The notes: generated from the letters alone by a model not told the origin. Counted from the stretch's first letter, positions 34,401 through 43,585 are shown. The stretch: 64,000 nt of DNA from Lachnospiraceae bacterium UBA7196 (GCA_002490835.1 DKUU01000012.1:114772-178771), one strand, 5' to 3'. Made by a program: numbers and translations.

Positions 34401-36207
34401 AACGGACTATGATAAAGAGATCATCTATAGCCATACGCAGGAACTATCTCCGGCGGTCGGTACTACCATTACCGTAACTGTCAAAGGGATCAACAGCTAT
34501 GCCGGCAGCACAATCAGCGGAAGTTATCGGATTTTTGATAAGCAATATCACATCAGCAAACTGCAGATCGTCATTGATCCACAGGAATATACCGGAAGAG
34601 AGATTACCTTACAGCCGAAGGATATCCACATCTATGCAAACAGTGCGGATAAAAGAAATAAGGTTGAACTGCCTGATAAAGAATCCTGCTATGAAATCAT
34701 AGGATATAAAAATAACATCAAATCCGGAAACGCGAAAGTAACTCTGCACGGTCTGGGTATTTACGGCGGCACAAAAATCTGTACCTTTAAGATCCAGAAG
34801 AAAGTATATCTAAAAAACAGCGTAGACAAAATTACTTTGAGTAAAACCGATTTGTCGTTTTCGCTTCTGGATCAAAAGGCGGAAAGCAGAACGATCACGG
34901 CCACGATTACGCCCAAAGATCCGACACATACAATAACAAACCCGACGGTGATCTGGTCTAGTTCCAACAGCAGTATCGCAGCCGTGGAATCCACTACTGC
35001 TGTAAATGACAAAGAGACCAATGCCACGATTATCACTGCCGTGATCACCGCGAAAAAACAGGGAACCGTAACCATAACGGCCACTGCGCAGGACGGTAAT
35101 AAAAAGGCGCAATGCAGGGTTACGGTCACACTGCCGGCCCTTATACAAAAGGGACAGACTTTAGAAGGCGAAGTTGGAGACACACGTCAGCTAACCTTTA
35201 ATCCGCAGCCGGAAAGCATGGAAGGCATCACGTTCAAGAGCAGCAATGAACACGTTGCATCCGTAGACGGGAACGGCCTGATCACAATGAAAAAGCCGGG
35301 CCTTGCTGCCATCACTGTCTCTATCATGAATATAGAACAAAAATGCTATGTCGTCATTGGCGGCGAACCGGATCTGACGGATGACCGGGTGCTGACATAC
35401 CATCAGGCGGCGGGCTGCACTGACGATACGAAACCAATCAACGATCTGCTGCAAATGTGGGAAGATCAGGTTAAATACCAACATATCAATAACTATGACT
35501 ATCTTTATATCCCGGCAGGCGAGTATCATATCAATCCTGCTGCAAACCCCGGCTTCACCGCGGGCATTATTCTAAGAGATGGTCAGTCATTGATCATGGC
35601 GCCTGAAGCCAAACTCATCGCAAAACCGACCAGCAGCGAAAATTACCGAATCATTTATGCTTTTAACCGCGAAAATATTTACATCTCCGGCGGAAAACTG
35701 ATCGGCAATAACGGCGGCGGCGAATCTGGTCATGGCATCGAGATCGTTGGCTGCACAAACGTTCATATCCGTGATGTGGAAGTTTCTAATTGCCATGGCG
35801 ACGGCATCTATCTTGGCTTGTCTAATGGCAAATACAGCACCGGTGTAACCCTCACCGGCTGCAACCTTCATCATAACAAACGAAGCAATCTGTCCATTAC
35901 CGAGGCCTCAAATGTGACTATCAACAACTGCGATTTTAACTATGCAGGCGGCCTCGCTCCACACTGTGGCATTGACATTGAGCCAAACCATGGTCAGACC
36001 TGCAGTAATATAAAGATATCCAATTCCAGATTTAAGGGAAACAGAGGCGAAACCATTCAGATCCTCGGACAGGTGAATGCCCATGTGAAAGGCGTCACAA
36101 TCGAAAACTGCAAAGGCGACAAAGCGCCCCTCCAATGGTCAGGTTTCGGCGGCAGTGTAAGCGGTGTGACAGAGAGTGGCAACAATTGGAATTGGAACGG
36201 AAATTAA
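31492..36207 (+). CDS. Giant secreted Ig-like / right-handed beta-helix protein (1571 aa)
   Basis: The protein starts with a signal peptide (MNRLKRLLAVLLTACVIVGD, cleavage near VFATE). A Thr/Glu/Ser-rich low-complexity segment covers about residues 35-365. A Big_2-type Ig-like domain (PVITWSSSDPEIATV) follows near 400, then several repeats carrying a DYTLSYKNN-like core (about 500-1120), two more Big_2-like domains (VIWSSSNSSIAAV, FKSSNEHVASVDGNG) and a C-terminal right-handed beta-helix from about 1310 (NVHIRDVEVSNCHGDGIYLG, VTLTGCNLHHNKRSNLSI) typical of polysaccharide-active parallel-helix enzymes or phage-tail-like folds. No LPxTG or S-layer anchor was seen. The start at ATG 31492 has GGGAGG upstream; a longer frame begins in untranslated DNA. 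Function likely in adhesion or glycan processing. Confidence 0.75.
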   Translation: MNRLKRLLAVLLTACVIVGDCGSMTVFATENAIANESSVSENNPVFSEVTGSEPEANEDHTTSPETIPQPDATVTTETDKTDTERNLPALHIGQIPDGEKLPSADDDFIYDLALSIRTDEKLILFTNYDIDEIPDIRETGSLEWSILRGEKELTPGSANLLHEEDDWIGFETVTASPLFSLEEITDEESEYHQMLMLASGAAADDETCDYYIRAAYYTETETGKSETFYAAATLPLIAQKATDETPDGENADAAETEQSPVSDSETVSENDVPNESLSENTTGTETVDETPLDEGTITDTPEETAKQESFTEEDTPKETSGDSISENSTTLQTADSQADQPKPDAQDQPQDPPQLKDGVGVLTLNVENITLHPTPAKDAKFSVTATLEPKDIEAPVITWSSSDPEIATVTAPVTSVSDNDAPQGTAVTGKTVEITALKEGTAVITAVYGDSKASVLVTILPEDKDNKEVYDLSGELWVNGFEQESDDLVYTGQKITQDFKVYHNETLLKEKTDYTLSYKNNVNAATWDSTKAPSVTITMKGQYSGSRTLYFTIKPKDISTIDANPANADDPTRKDSPGYEQVVNYAKKLNIPVPVLTFNKKKLAANRDFTCDYTAPEAPYERMPANPKDGNAYIIGYQYSYTVRGKGNYTGSLFMRLIVLNKDQNFNTASVTLNAKKYAYHGTPLTKDDVKIDQLKIGKTILEPSQYDYDVVNTNGLSGAYINVYPTASGKAQGYQGSKQVNLKLEADRPINKAALIEANWQTAIPFSQKTLNEKGGMYQENDTLLTFTDETGKTDTLVKDIDYTLKYSNVKKVGKVTVTFVGKGRYKGSLKKTYQITANTEKDHFTYHWKNVKKGADGKLTISYQKGGAIPDFVLRDQDQNILKPKTDYKVTYKNNQIPKGETSSEMTCEITGVGNYKGYQESIRLTVTPADIGNATLTVADKPHSTSKNAWKSTVTITDINGKKLAAGTDYDKEIIYSHTQELSPAVGTTITVTVKGINSYAGSTISGSYRIFDKQYHISKLQIVIDPQEYTGREITLQPKDIHIYANSADKRNKVELPDKESCYEIIGYKNNIKSGNAKVTLHGLGIYGGTKICTFKIQKKVYLKNSVDKITLSKTDLSFSLLDQKAESRTITATITPKDPTHTITNPTVIWSSSNSSIAAVESTTAVNDKETNATIITAVITAKKQGTVTITATAQDGNKKAQCRVTVTLPALIQKGQTLEGEVGDTRQLTFNPQPESMEGITFKSSNEHVASVDGNGLITMKKPGLAAITVSIMNIEQKCYVVIGGEPDLTDDRVLTYHQAAGCTDDTKPINDLLQMWEDQVKYQHINNYDYLYIPAGEYHINPAANPGFTAGIILRDGQSLIMAPEAKLIAKPTSSENYRIIYAFNRENIYISGGKLIGNNGGGESGHGIEIVGCTNVHIRDVEVSNCHGDGIYLGLSNGKYSTGVTLTGCNLHHNKRSNLSITEASNVTINNCDFNYAGGLAPHCGIDIEPNHGQTCSNIKISNSRFKGNRGETIQILGQVNAHVKGVTIENCKGDKAPLQWSGFGGSVSGVTESGNNWNWNGN

Positions 36208-36226
36208 TCCGTATAACGAATCAAAG

Positions 36227-36257
36227 AAGGAGCAGACCGATTGGCCTGCTCCTTTTT
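36227..36257 (+). terminator. Terminator between the surface protein and the EF-G paralogue
   Basis: GGAGCAG and CTGCTCC form the stem around ACCGATTGGC, followed by TTTTT. Its A-rich left flank could also serve the convergent gene. Confidence 0.8.
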
Positions 36258-36274
36258 CTCACACAATATAGATG

Positions 36275-38368
36275 TTACGCTTCCGCATTCGCCTCCGCAA
36301 CGGCCTTTGCTCTCGCCGCCACTTCCTTTTCCTGTACGTCGCTGGGCGCCTGCTCATATCTTGCGAACTCATACTTGTAGGTGCCGCGTCCGCCTGTCAT
36401 GGAACGAAGATCGGTGCAGTAGCCGTTTAAGCAGGCCACCGGGATATCCGCCTCGACCACAGTCTTGCCGTCACCCGCTGGATTCATGCCAAGCACTCTG
36501 CCTCTTCTCTTATTGAGATCGCCCATCACGTCTCCCGTATAGGAATCAGGCACTGTCACCTGCAAGTTTGCAATCGGCTCTAATAACACCGGCCCTGCAT
36601 CCATAAAGCCTTTCTTAAAGGCCTGTATCGTCGCCATCTTAAAGGCCATTTCGGAAGAATCCACCGGATGATAGGAACCGTCGTAAAGAACCGCCTTTAC
36701 GCCCACTACGGGGTATGCTGCCAGAGGTCCTGCCGCCACGGAATCCTGTAAACCCTTCTCCACTGCCGGGAAATAATTCTTCGGCACCGCGCCGCCGACC
36801 ACTTCCTGCTCGAAGACGAAAGGTGTCTCCAGATCGCCGGACGCCTCGAAGCGCATCTTTACATGGCCGTACTGTCCATGTCCGCCAGACTGTTTTTTAT
36901 ACTTATGTTCCACATCGGATTTCTTGCGGATCGTCTCCTTGTAAGCGATCTTCGGATCCGTCAGCTCGATCTCGACCTTATATTCATTCAACAGACGGCT
37001 GGCCACCACTTCCAGATGCAGGTCGCCCATGCCGTAAATCAGAGACTGCCTATTCTCCGCATCGTTTACCACCCACAAGGTCTGATCCTCATGCCGCATC
37101 TTCTGTAACGCCTGAGAAACCTTATCCACGTCGCCCTTGTTCTTCGCGCGATAACGCTTGTAGGTATAGGGCGTGGAAATCTCCGCTTTACCATAGCGGA
37201 TGATGCGCGCTTTTGTGGAGAGCGTATTGCCCGTCCTTGCCGCCGTCAGCTTCGCGATCGCGCCGATATCGCCCGCATGAAGTTCCTTGACTTCGATGGG
37301 CTTGCTGCCCTGCATGACATAAAGCTTACTGACCTTCTCTTCCACTTCCTTCTCGTCGTTATAGATCGTATCGTCGCTCTTAAACACACCGGAGCAGACC
37401 TTGATCAGCGAATATTTGCCGATGAAGGGATCCACGATGGTTTTAAAGATGTACGCAGACTTCGGCTTGGAGAAGTCGTAGTTCGCCGCAAATACCTCAT
37501 TGGTCTTTAAGTCAACGCCCGCGATTTCACGATTTTCAGGACTGGGCATATATTTCACGATATCGTCGAGCAGGGTGAAGATTCCCTGACACAGTACGTT
37601 GGAACCCATGGACATGGGCACCACGCTGCCGTCCATCACGTTGGTACGCATCGCCGAACGGATCTCCGCCTCGGAGAAGGTATCTCCGTTAAAGTAGCGG
37701 TCCATGAGATCCTCACTGGTCTCCGCCACCGCTTCCATCAGCGTATCGCGGCAAAGCTGCAGGTTTTCCTTACTGTATTCGGGCATCTCACACTCCACGA
37801 CCTCTTTGCCTTCCCAGCGGTAAGCCTGCTCGGTAATGACGTTGATGTAACCGACGAACTTTTCATTTTCACGGATGGGAAGATGGAAGGGCGCGATCTT
37901 TTTGCCGTACTTTTCCGTCATATCCGTCACGACCTGCTTAAAGGACGCATTGTCGATATCCATATCCGTCACGAATACAAAGCGGGGCAGCTTATACTTT
38001 TCGCAGATCTCCCATGCTTTTTCCGTGCCGACTTCCACACCGGCCTTACCGGAAACCACGATGATCGCGGCATCCGCCGCGCTCACAGCCTCTTCCACTT
38101 CGCCCACGAAATCAAAGAAGCCGGGAGTGTCGAGTACATTAATCTTCGTGCCCTCCCACTCGATCGGAACAACAGAAGTAGCGATGGAAATATGGCGTTT
38201 CTGTTCCTCCTTGCCGAAATCACTGACCGTGTTCCCGTCGTCGATCTTTCCCATTCTGGACGTGATGCCGGAAAGGTAAGCCATCGCCTCCACCAGACTG
38301 GTCTTACCGCAGCCCCCATGCCCCAGCAAGACCACATTACGAATCTTATCCGTTGTGTAAACATTCAT
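36275..38368 (-). CDS. Elongation factor G paralogue (EF-G-2/FusA2-like)
   Basis: The 697-residue GTPase has the five-domain EF-G layout. G1 is GHGGCGKT (residues 16-23) rather than the AHIDAGKT of true EF-G; G2 is in DFGKEEQKRHISIATS; G3 is DTPGF (80-84). G4, normally NKxD, reads T134-D135-M136-D137. Related paralogues such as the Thermus EF-G-2 have TKxD, so the first change is a family trait while the K to D change is further away. Domain IV and C-terminal KYEFARYEQAPSDVQEKE are present. The role of these paralogues is not settled. GGAGGG precedes the ATG. Confidence 0.8.
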   Translation of the reverse strand: MNVYTTDKIRNVVLLGHGGCGKTSLVEAMAYLSGITSRMGKIDDGNTVSDFGKEEQKRHISIATSVVPIEWEGTKINVLDTPGFFDFVGEVEEAVSAADAAIIVVSGKAGVEVGTEKAWEICEKYKLPRFVFVTDMDIDNASFKQVVTDMTEKYGKKIAPFHLPIRENEKFVGYINVITEQAYRWEGKEVVECEMPEYSKENLQLCRDTLMEAVAETSEDLMDRYFNGDTFSEAEIRSAMRTNVMDGSVVPMSMGSNVLCQGIFTLLDDIVKYMPSPENREIAGVDLKTNEVFAANYDFSKPKSAYIFKTIVDPFIGKYSLIKVCSGVFKSDDTIYNDEKEVEEKVSKLYVMQGSKPIEVKELHAGDIGAIAKLTAARTGNTLSTKARIIRYGKAEISTPYTYKRYRAKNKGDVDKVSQALQKMRHEDQTLWVVNDAENRQSLIYGMGDLHLEVVASRLLNEYKVEIELTDPKIAYKETIRKKSDVEHKYKKQSGGHGQYGHVKMRFEASGDLETPFVFEQEVVGGAVPKNYFPAVEKGLQDSVAAGPLAAYPVVGVKAVLYDGSYHPVDSSEMAFKMATIQAFKKGFMDAGPVLLEPIANLQVTVPDSYTGDVMGDLNKRRGRVLGMNPAGDGKTVVEADIPVACLNGYCTDLRSMTGGRGTYKYEFARYEQAPSDVQEKEVAARAKAVAEANAEA

Positions 38369-38531
38369 GTCCTGTAACCCTCCAATTCTGTTGTTCTTTT
38401 TGCAACCAAAGTTGTAAATACATTTTACTAAATTTTCAGGACAATTTCAAGTCACAATTGCGTTCCCTCCCATTTTGTGATATCTTAAAAAGCGGAAATA
38501 TTCATTAAAAAAATCGAAAGGTCCTGAATTT

Positions 38532-39632
38532 ATGAGTACACTTACCTGCGGTTTTATCGGGCTGGGACTGATCGGCGGCTCCATCGCCAAAGCGATCCGC
38601 CTCCGTCTGCCCGGCGCCCGCCTGATCGCCTACGATATCAATGAAGCTTCTCTGGAGCTGGCCCTCTCGGAGCAGACTATAGACGTATCCCGAAACGCCA
38701 TCGACGACACTTTTTCCGGCTGTGACTATCTCTTTCTTTGCGCGCCTGTCTCCTGCAACGACGAGAATCTTACCGCTATCAAAAATATACTATCTCCCGA
38801 AACGATCCTCACTGACGTTGGCAGCGTAAAGACTGCCATCCACAGGCAGATCGAGGCGCTGGGACTGCAGGATCAGTTTATCGGCGGGCATCCGATGGCG
38901 GGCTCAGAACGGGTCGGCTATCGAAACTCTGACGCCGCGCTTTTGGAAAATGCCTACTACATACTGACCCCTACGGAAACCGTACCGGCAAGCAGGCTTG
39001 AGGCCTACCGCGCACTGGTGGAAGCCATCGGCGCTATCCCGCTCACCCTTCCTTTTGAGGAGCATGACTATGTAACGGCCGCGGTCTCTCATCTGCCCCA
39101 TGTGATTGCCGCCTCTTTGGTCAATCTGGTCAAAAGCAGTGATTCCCCGGAAGGCATTATGAAAATGATCGCGGCGGGTGGCTTCAAGGATATCACGCGG
39201 ATTGCTTCCTCCTCTCCTGAGATGTGGCAGCAGATCTGCCTGACGAATACGGAGAATATTTCGAAACTTTTAAAACGCTATATCGATTATCTAACGCAGA
39301 TTGCCCGCCATCTCGACGACCGTTCGGAGCAAACGCTCCACGATTTTTTCGATACGGCAAGAACCTACCGCGAGTCGTTTATCAGCGCATCCAGCGGCCC
39401 CATCAAGGCAGAATACGTCTTTACTGTGGATATCGCAGACAAACCCGGTGCCATTGCTGCCATCGCCTCTCTCCTTGCCATGCACGGCGTGAGCATCAAA
39501 AACATTGGCATCAACCATAACCGGGAACTGGCGGAGGGCGCGCTGCGCATTGAATTTAACGACAAAACCGCCCATGAACGGGCGGTTGAGATCATGACGA
39601 GCCACGGTTATCAGATTCATACGAAAAACTGA
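38532..39632 (+). CDS. tyrA: Prephenate dehydrogenase with ACT domain
   Basis: The 366-residue enzyme converts prephenate to 4-hydroxyphenylpyruvate in tyrosine synthesis. The NAD-binding motif is GFIGLGLIGGS near residue 7, the catalytic region has GGHPMAGSERVGYRNSD and VSHLPHVIAASL, and the C-terminal ACT domain (VFTVDIADKPGAIAAIASLL, from about 295) binds tyrosine for feedback control. Alone on the plus strand between convergent and divergent neighbours; no other aromatic pathway gene is nearby. AAAGG lies upstream of the ATG. Confidence 0.9.
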   Translation: MSTLTCGFIGLGLIGGSIAKAIRLRLPGARLIAYDINEASLELALSEQTIDVSRNAIDDTFSGCDYLFLCAPVSCNDENLTAIKNILSPETILTDVGSVKTAIHRQIEALGLQDQFIGGHPMAGSERVGYRNSDAALLENAYYILTPTETVPASRLEAYRALVEAIGAIPLTLPFEEHDYVTAAVSHLPHVIAASLVNLVKSSDSPEGIMKMIAAGGFKDITRIASSSPEMWQQICLTNTENISKLLKRYIDYLTQIARHLDDRSEQTLHDFFDTARTYRESFISASSGPIKAEYVFTVDIADKPGAIAAIASLLAMHGVSIKNIGINHNRELAEGALRIEFNDKTAHERAVEIMTSHGYQIHTKN

Positions 39633-39704
39633 GACAACCACATTTTCAGCTAAAAGCTTAAAATTTTCCGAATACCGTACCAAAATTTCATCTAAACTAA
39701 TAAT

Positions 39705-40199
39705 CTACGTAAGTTTTACCAGCAGCCGGTTTAAAAAATAGGACCCGACCATACAGAGGATCCCCGCCACGCTCCCGTACCAGTTGAGCGCGGCGTCAGA
39801 CTGTTGAAAATGTCTGCCCTCCACAAATTGCTTATAGTATTCCGTATAGTAGGCAAGCACATAGCAGACCGCGCCTGCCCCGATCACACCGATGATTCTG
39901 TAATATCCCCTAAACACCGCCATCCCTGCAAAGGTGGTCACGAAACCCACCACAAAGAAAAGCCCCAGATGCGCTCCGTAACGGATCATCAGCGCGGTCG
40001 TCGCGATCTGATCCTGCGTAGGATCTTCAAAGATCCTTCTTGCGATCTGTCCCGCCATCTTCATCGTGATGTCAGAGGATGTCGTCCCGTTCTGAAAGCT
40101 CACTGCCATCACGAAATATAACAGCAGCAGAAGCGCCGCCAGAGAGACGCCGATCACACATAGTTCCAAGATGAGGTTTCTTTTTTTCCCTTTATTCAT
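39705..40199 (-). CDS. VanZ-like membrane protein
   Basis: The 164-residue product has four membrane helices. It carries the VanZ family pattern: IRYGAHLGLFFVVGF (the R-x-x-H segment), a TEYYKQFVEGRHFQQSD segment and N-W-Y-G-S. VanZ proteins affect teicoplanin or lipid II related functions in some contexts, but most chromosomal members have unknown roles. ATG 40197-40199 follows GAAGGA; a TTG start 18 bases upstream overlaps the kinase stop. The kinase gene is directly upstream. Confidence 0.7.
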   Translation of the reverse strand: MNKGKKRNLILELCVIGVSLAALLLLLYFVMAVSFQNGTTSSDITMKMAGQIARRIFEDPTQDQIATTALMIRYGAHLGLFFVVGFVTTFAGMAVFRGYYRIIGVIGAGAVCYVLAYYTEYYKQFVEGRHFQQSDAALNWYGSVAGILCMVGSYFLNRLLVKLT

Positions 40200-40213
40200 A
40201 AAATCGCTTTCCT

Positions 40214-41752
40214 TCAATCAAAAGCCTTTGGCACCGCAAGCGGCGGACTTAAATACGCATCTTCCGGATACGGCGTGACCGGCGGACTGGACCGGTACTC
40301 GTTTGGCCGCGAAGTGTGCACTTGCAGGGCAAAACGATAGGTCTCTCCCGGTTCCCCCACAAACTCTTGTCTGACACGTATGCCCGGCCATTCGCTGTCA
40401 AGCAGGAATTTCTTGTGTACCATAGTATTCATCACATACTCACCGTCACCATTATAGATATAGACATCAACCGCGTCTTTGTCTGTATAATCGTCCCAGT
40501 TCGTAAACGCCGCAAAGTAATACCTTGATTCGTCCCCTTCCTTTGCAATCCAGTGAAGCCCCTCCGGCGCCGGCAGTCTCGGCGCGTCTTTTCCTGTAAA
40601 CGCAAAGACATCCGACAATACAAACGGGCTGTCCGCATAAGTTTCACCATCTCCTGAGGCGCGCACGGCAAAATAATAGTATCCGTTATCCTCAAAAAAA
40701 TCGGAAAAGCTCATACAAAATAATTTTTCTTCACCTTCTTCGCTCATCTTGTAGTCACGGGTCCATGCGACATTCCCCCGCATCATTCCCTCCTGCATCC
40801 ATTCGTCCTTTTCCAGATCCGGAGGCGTCGCCGTGTCTCTCCTGTACAATCTCCAGTCATACCTCTGGTCATCTCCGACCCCCGACGCTAACACACAGCC
40901 CCAGAAACCGGAGCCCGTCTCCCCGTCCCAAAAAGGATCGGCGGGCGCAGGCAGCGCGATTAAGCCCGCCTCGTTACCGTCTGTAGGGGAAACATCTGTT
41001 GATACATCCGTTGAAAACATACCGTTTGGCAGCATACCGCTAATAATAACTGCCGCAAAAATTACCGCCACGGCGCACAAAATACTCGTCTGAACATCGG
41101 AAACGCCAAAAAAAGCTTTCTTTACCTGCTTAATTGATTGATACCTTTTCTGCGGATCCAGATTGGTACACTTGGCGAGAACCTTCCTGTAACGCGGTCT
41201 CTCCGCCCTGCCGCCCAGAAGCTGCTTGACGGTCACGCCCAGTGCATAGATGTCCGCCCTCTCGTCCGTCTGTGAAAATCCGTACTGTTCCGGCGGCGCA
41301 TAGCCTCTTGTGCCAAGCTGCACCGTATCCTGTTCTCTATCCTCTTTCGGCATTCGGGCCGCGTCAAAATCAATCAGCCGAATGTGCCCATCCGCTGCAA
41401 GAAGGATATTAGAGGGTTTAATATCGCGATGGATGACCCCTTTTTCATGCAGATAAATGAGGACTTCACAAAGTTCCTTTATAATTACACGGCACTGTTT
41501 CTCCGTAAGCGCCGCACTGCCCGCCGTCTGTCCCTCGATATATTCCTCTACGACCGTCGTCTTATCTTCGTCAAACGAAACCTCGTACACCGCCGGCAGA
41601 TAGGGGTGTTTCAGTTCCTGCAGCGTCTGATAAACCAAATGCTGCCCCTGCAAAGTCTTGCGGACCAAAAGCCGCTCGCTACCCGGCTCTTTCACCAACA
41701 GCACGGTACTTTTTTCACTCTGCTTGAGCACTTTTACTTCTTCGTATCTCAT
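40214..41752 (-). CDS. Membrane Ser/Thr protein kinase with short glycine loop
   Basis: The 512-residue protein has an N-terminal kinase domain and one membrane helix (about residues 218-240), then a sensor-like extracellular part. HRDIKPSN is at 108-115, the activation segment has DFDAAR (D128-F-D130, instead of DFG), and GTRGYAPPEQ is the APE region. The ATP-binding lysine is probably K32 (LLVRKTL), but a GxGxxG loop is absent or reduced. The extracellular part (DPFWDGETGSGFWGC) is not a PASTA domain. ATG 41752 follows AAGGA; an upstream longer frame is poorly supported. It looks capable of catalysis but is divergent. Confidence 0.75.
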   Translation of the reverse strand: MRYEEVKVLKQSEKSTVLLVKEPGSERLLVRKTLQGQHLVYQTLQELKHPYLPAVYEVSFDEDKTTVVEEYIEGQTAGSAALTEKQCRVIIKELCEVLIYLHEKGVIHRDIKPSNILLAADGHIRLIDFDAARMPKEDREQDTVQLGTRGYAPPEQYGFSQTDERADIYALGVTVKQLLGGRAERPRYRKVLAKCTNLDPQKRYQSIKQVKKAFFGVSDVQTSILCAVAVIFAAVIISGMLPNGMFSTDVSTDVSPTDGNEAGLIALPAPADPFWDGETGSGFWGCVLASGVGDDQRYDWRLYRRDTATPPDLEKDEWMQEGMMRGNVAWTRDYKMSEEGEEKLFCMSFSDFFEDNGYYYFAVRASGDGETYADSPFVLSDVFAFTGKDAPRLPAPEGLHWIAKEGDESRYYFAAFTNWDDYTDKDAVDVYIYNGDGEYVMNTMVHKKFLLDSEWPGIRVRQEFVGEPGETYRFALQVHTSRPNEYRSSPPVTPYPEDAYLSPPLAVPKAFD

Positions 41753-41846
41753 GTATTTCATTTCCTTATTAGATGCTTCTTTTGTAATTATAGCAAACCG
41801 CGCAACGCACGACAAGCCGTCCGCCAAAATAAGGCTTACGCCCAAA

Positions 41847-42887
41847 TCAGCGTTCACCTGTTGTAATCCGGTACAATCCCGGCATTACTTTCTTGAAGAC
41901 GGCTCCCGTTAGAATACAGCCCGTCATTACCGCGATCGGGATCAGCAGATATTCGAGAAACCAAAACACCGGCTTTGCGGGAAGTAATCGGAAACACAGT
42001 TTACGCACGCAGGACAGTGTCATTTCATGCAGAACATAGATGATAAAGACCCATTCCGACAGTTTTAAAAAAATCCGTCGTAGATTTTCTCTGACATAAA
42101 TCTCCTTTGAAAGCCGCAGCCAAAACACAATCCCAAGAAGCACAGAAATATTCCTGATCACAGGATGATCCCAAAGCAAAGACAGTACCGCACTCCCGCA
42201 GTACAGTCCCGTCATTTTAAGCATGGAGTATCTGTCAAAAACCATCAGGGAACACTTTATTCGGACGACTGCCGCCCCGATCAGGAACCATGCGAGCGCT
42301 GTTTTTCCATAAAAAGATAACGGTAAAACGCTTAATAGTATCCCCATGCACGGCACTGCCTTCGGATACTGATCCGCCGCTTTTTTTATCAATGGAAAAA
42401 TCAGGATTACCGCCATCAGATCCCGCATAAACCATAGCGGATAGCACTGCGGATACTCCTGCCCGATGCCGTACAGTCCGAACCACTCTTGCAAAGAGCA
42501 TTCCAAAATCGGCGTATTGCTTCCCGAAAAATACGAGGCGGTAAACGGAAGACTTTGTAAAATGATAAACACCACGATCCAGAAACTATTCCAGATCAAG
42601 TAAGGCAAGAGCAGCGTTTTGGCCTTTTTTCTGATCACTTCCCCGTAGGAACGGTCGGCGCGGAATAATAAAACGGCGGAGAGCAGAAAAAAAAGCGGCA
42701 CGCCACATCTTGCTATGATCTGTGACACACCAGTTTCCAAAAACATCAGCCACCCCGGAAGGGCCGCCGTATTAGTGCCGTCCGCAAAATTTACTTCCGT
42801 CGTATAGGCATGTAAAAATACCACCATGACGATTGCGATCCATTTGACGATCCTGATCCTGTCGCTTTCTTCTTTTGTCATTCGCAT
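41847..42887 (-). CDS. Acyltransferase 3 family membrane protein
   Basis: The 346-residue protein has about ten membrane helices and the acyltransferase-3 opening RIRIVKWIAIVMVVFLHAYT with the conserved histidine near residue 26, followed by ISQIIARCGVPLFFLLSAVL. Such proteins O-acetylate or acylate cell-surface polysaccharides. AGGGGAGA is upstream of the ATG. It precedes the membrane kinase gene by 94 bp on the same strand and is divergent from an HTH protein. Confidence 0.85.
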   Translation of the reverse strand: MRMTKEESDRIRIVKWIAIVMVVFLHAYTTEVNFADGTNTAALPGWLMFLETGVSQIIARCGVPLFFLLSAVLLFRADRSYGEVIRKKAKTLLLPYLIWNSFWIVVFIILQSLPFTASYFSGSNTPILECSLQEWFGLYGIGQEYPQCYPLWFMRDLMAVILIFPLIKKAADQYPKAVPCMGILLSVLPLSFYGKTALAWFLIGAAVVRIKCSLMVFDRYSMLKMTGLYCGSAVLSLLWDHPVIRNISVLLGIVFWLRLSKEIYVRENLRRIFLKLSEWVFIIYVLHEMTLSCVRKLCFRLLPAKPVFWFLEYLLIPIAVMTGCILTGAVFKKVMPGLYRITTGER

Positions 42888-43040
42888 CTTTGTCTATCTC
42901 CCCTGATTCAACCATAATGTAGTAAAAACTCCGTTTACGATTATAAACAGAGTCCTGTCGTCTTTGGTCTACTCCAGGTAGACATTTCGCTTTTTCTAAT
43001 AATTAGGGAAATTCGATGTGCAATTAGAATTTAATCACAC

Positions 43041-43069
43041 TTGCCGGCCTATGAAGAAACAAGTATAAT
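43041..43069 (+). promoter_or_regulatory. Predicted promoter of the HTH gene
   Basis: TTGCCG (43041-43046) and a perfect TATAAT (43064-43069) are 17 bases apart. Between this and the acyltransferase start are two short inverted repeats, including GTCTAC-TCCAG-GTAGAC. Confidence 0.65.
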
Positions 43070-43147
43070 AAATTTCAGTCGGATCAAAGTTTTAAATAAT
43101 TACTTCATTCGCATATGAAAGAAAAACGGGAAGGAATCTTACGCAAC

Positions 43148-43585
43148 ATGTACGAAAAGTCTACGGATGAATTACGACATGAGATTAAAAACGCCACGGA
43201 CATAGAAGATTTTCTGTCCGAAAACGATCATCATCTGCTGAAAGGCAGTCTGTCCGAGCATCTGCACATGCTGCTCTCCCAAAAGAAGCTCAAACGCGCG
43301 GACGTGATACGCGGCTCCCTTTTAGGCCGCGCCTATGTCTATCGAATCTTTGCAGGAGACAAAATCCCTTCCCGCGATAAGCTGATCGCTTTATCTTTCG
43401 GACTGCATCTGTCCGAGGAAGAAACCCAGAAACTGTTAAAGCTGTCCGGCAATCGGGAACTTTACGCCAGAGACGAGCGCGACGCACTGCTCCTGTTCGC
43501 CCTGCAGAGAAACAGGAGCATTATGGATGCCAACGGGATGCTGCTCGATCACGGGCTGGCGGTGCTGGATACGGCGAAGGAATAA
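43148..43585 (+). CDS. HTH (XRE-like) protein
   Basis: The 145-residue product contains a predicted helix-turn-helix: SQKKLKRADVIRGSLLGRAY followed by VYRIFAGDKIPSRDKLIALS, the pattern of Cro/CI-type domains, flanked by an acidic N terminus (ELRHEIKNATDIEDFLSEND) and a short helical C terminus. The nearby membrane kinase and acyltransferase, divergent from it, are candidates for a common pathway. The ATG at 43148 has GGGAAGGA 12 bases upstream; an in-frame ATG at 43115 has no ribosome site. Confidence 0.65.
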   Translation: MYEKSTDELRHEIKNATDIEDFLSENDHHLLKGSLSEHLHMLLSQKKLKRADVIRGSLLGRAYVYRIFAGDKIPSRDKLIALSFGLHLSEEETQKLLKLSGNRELYARDERDALLLFALQRNRSIMDANGMLLDHGLAVLDTAKE

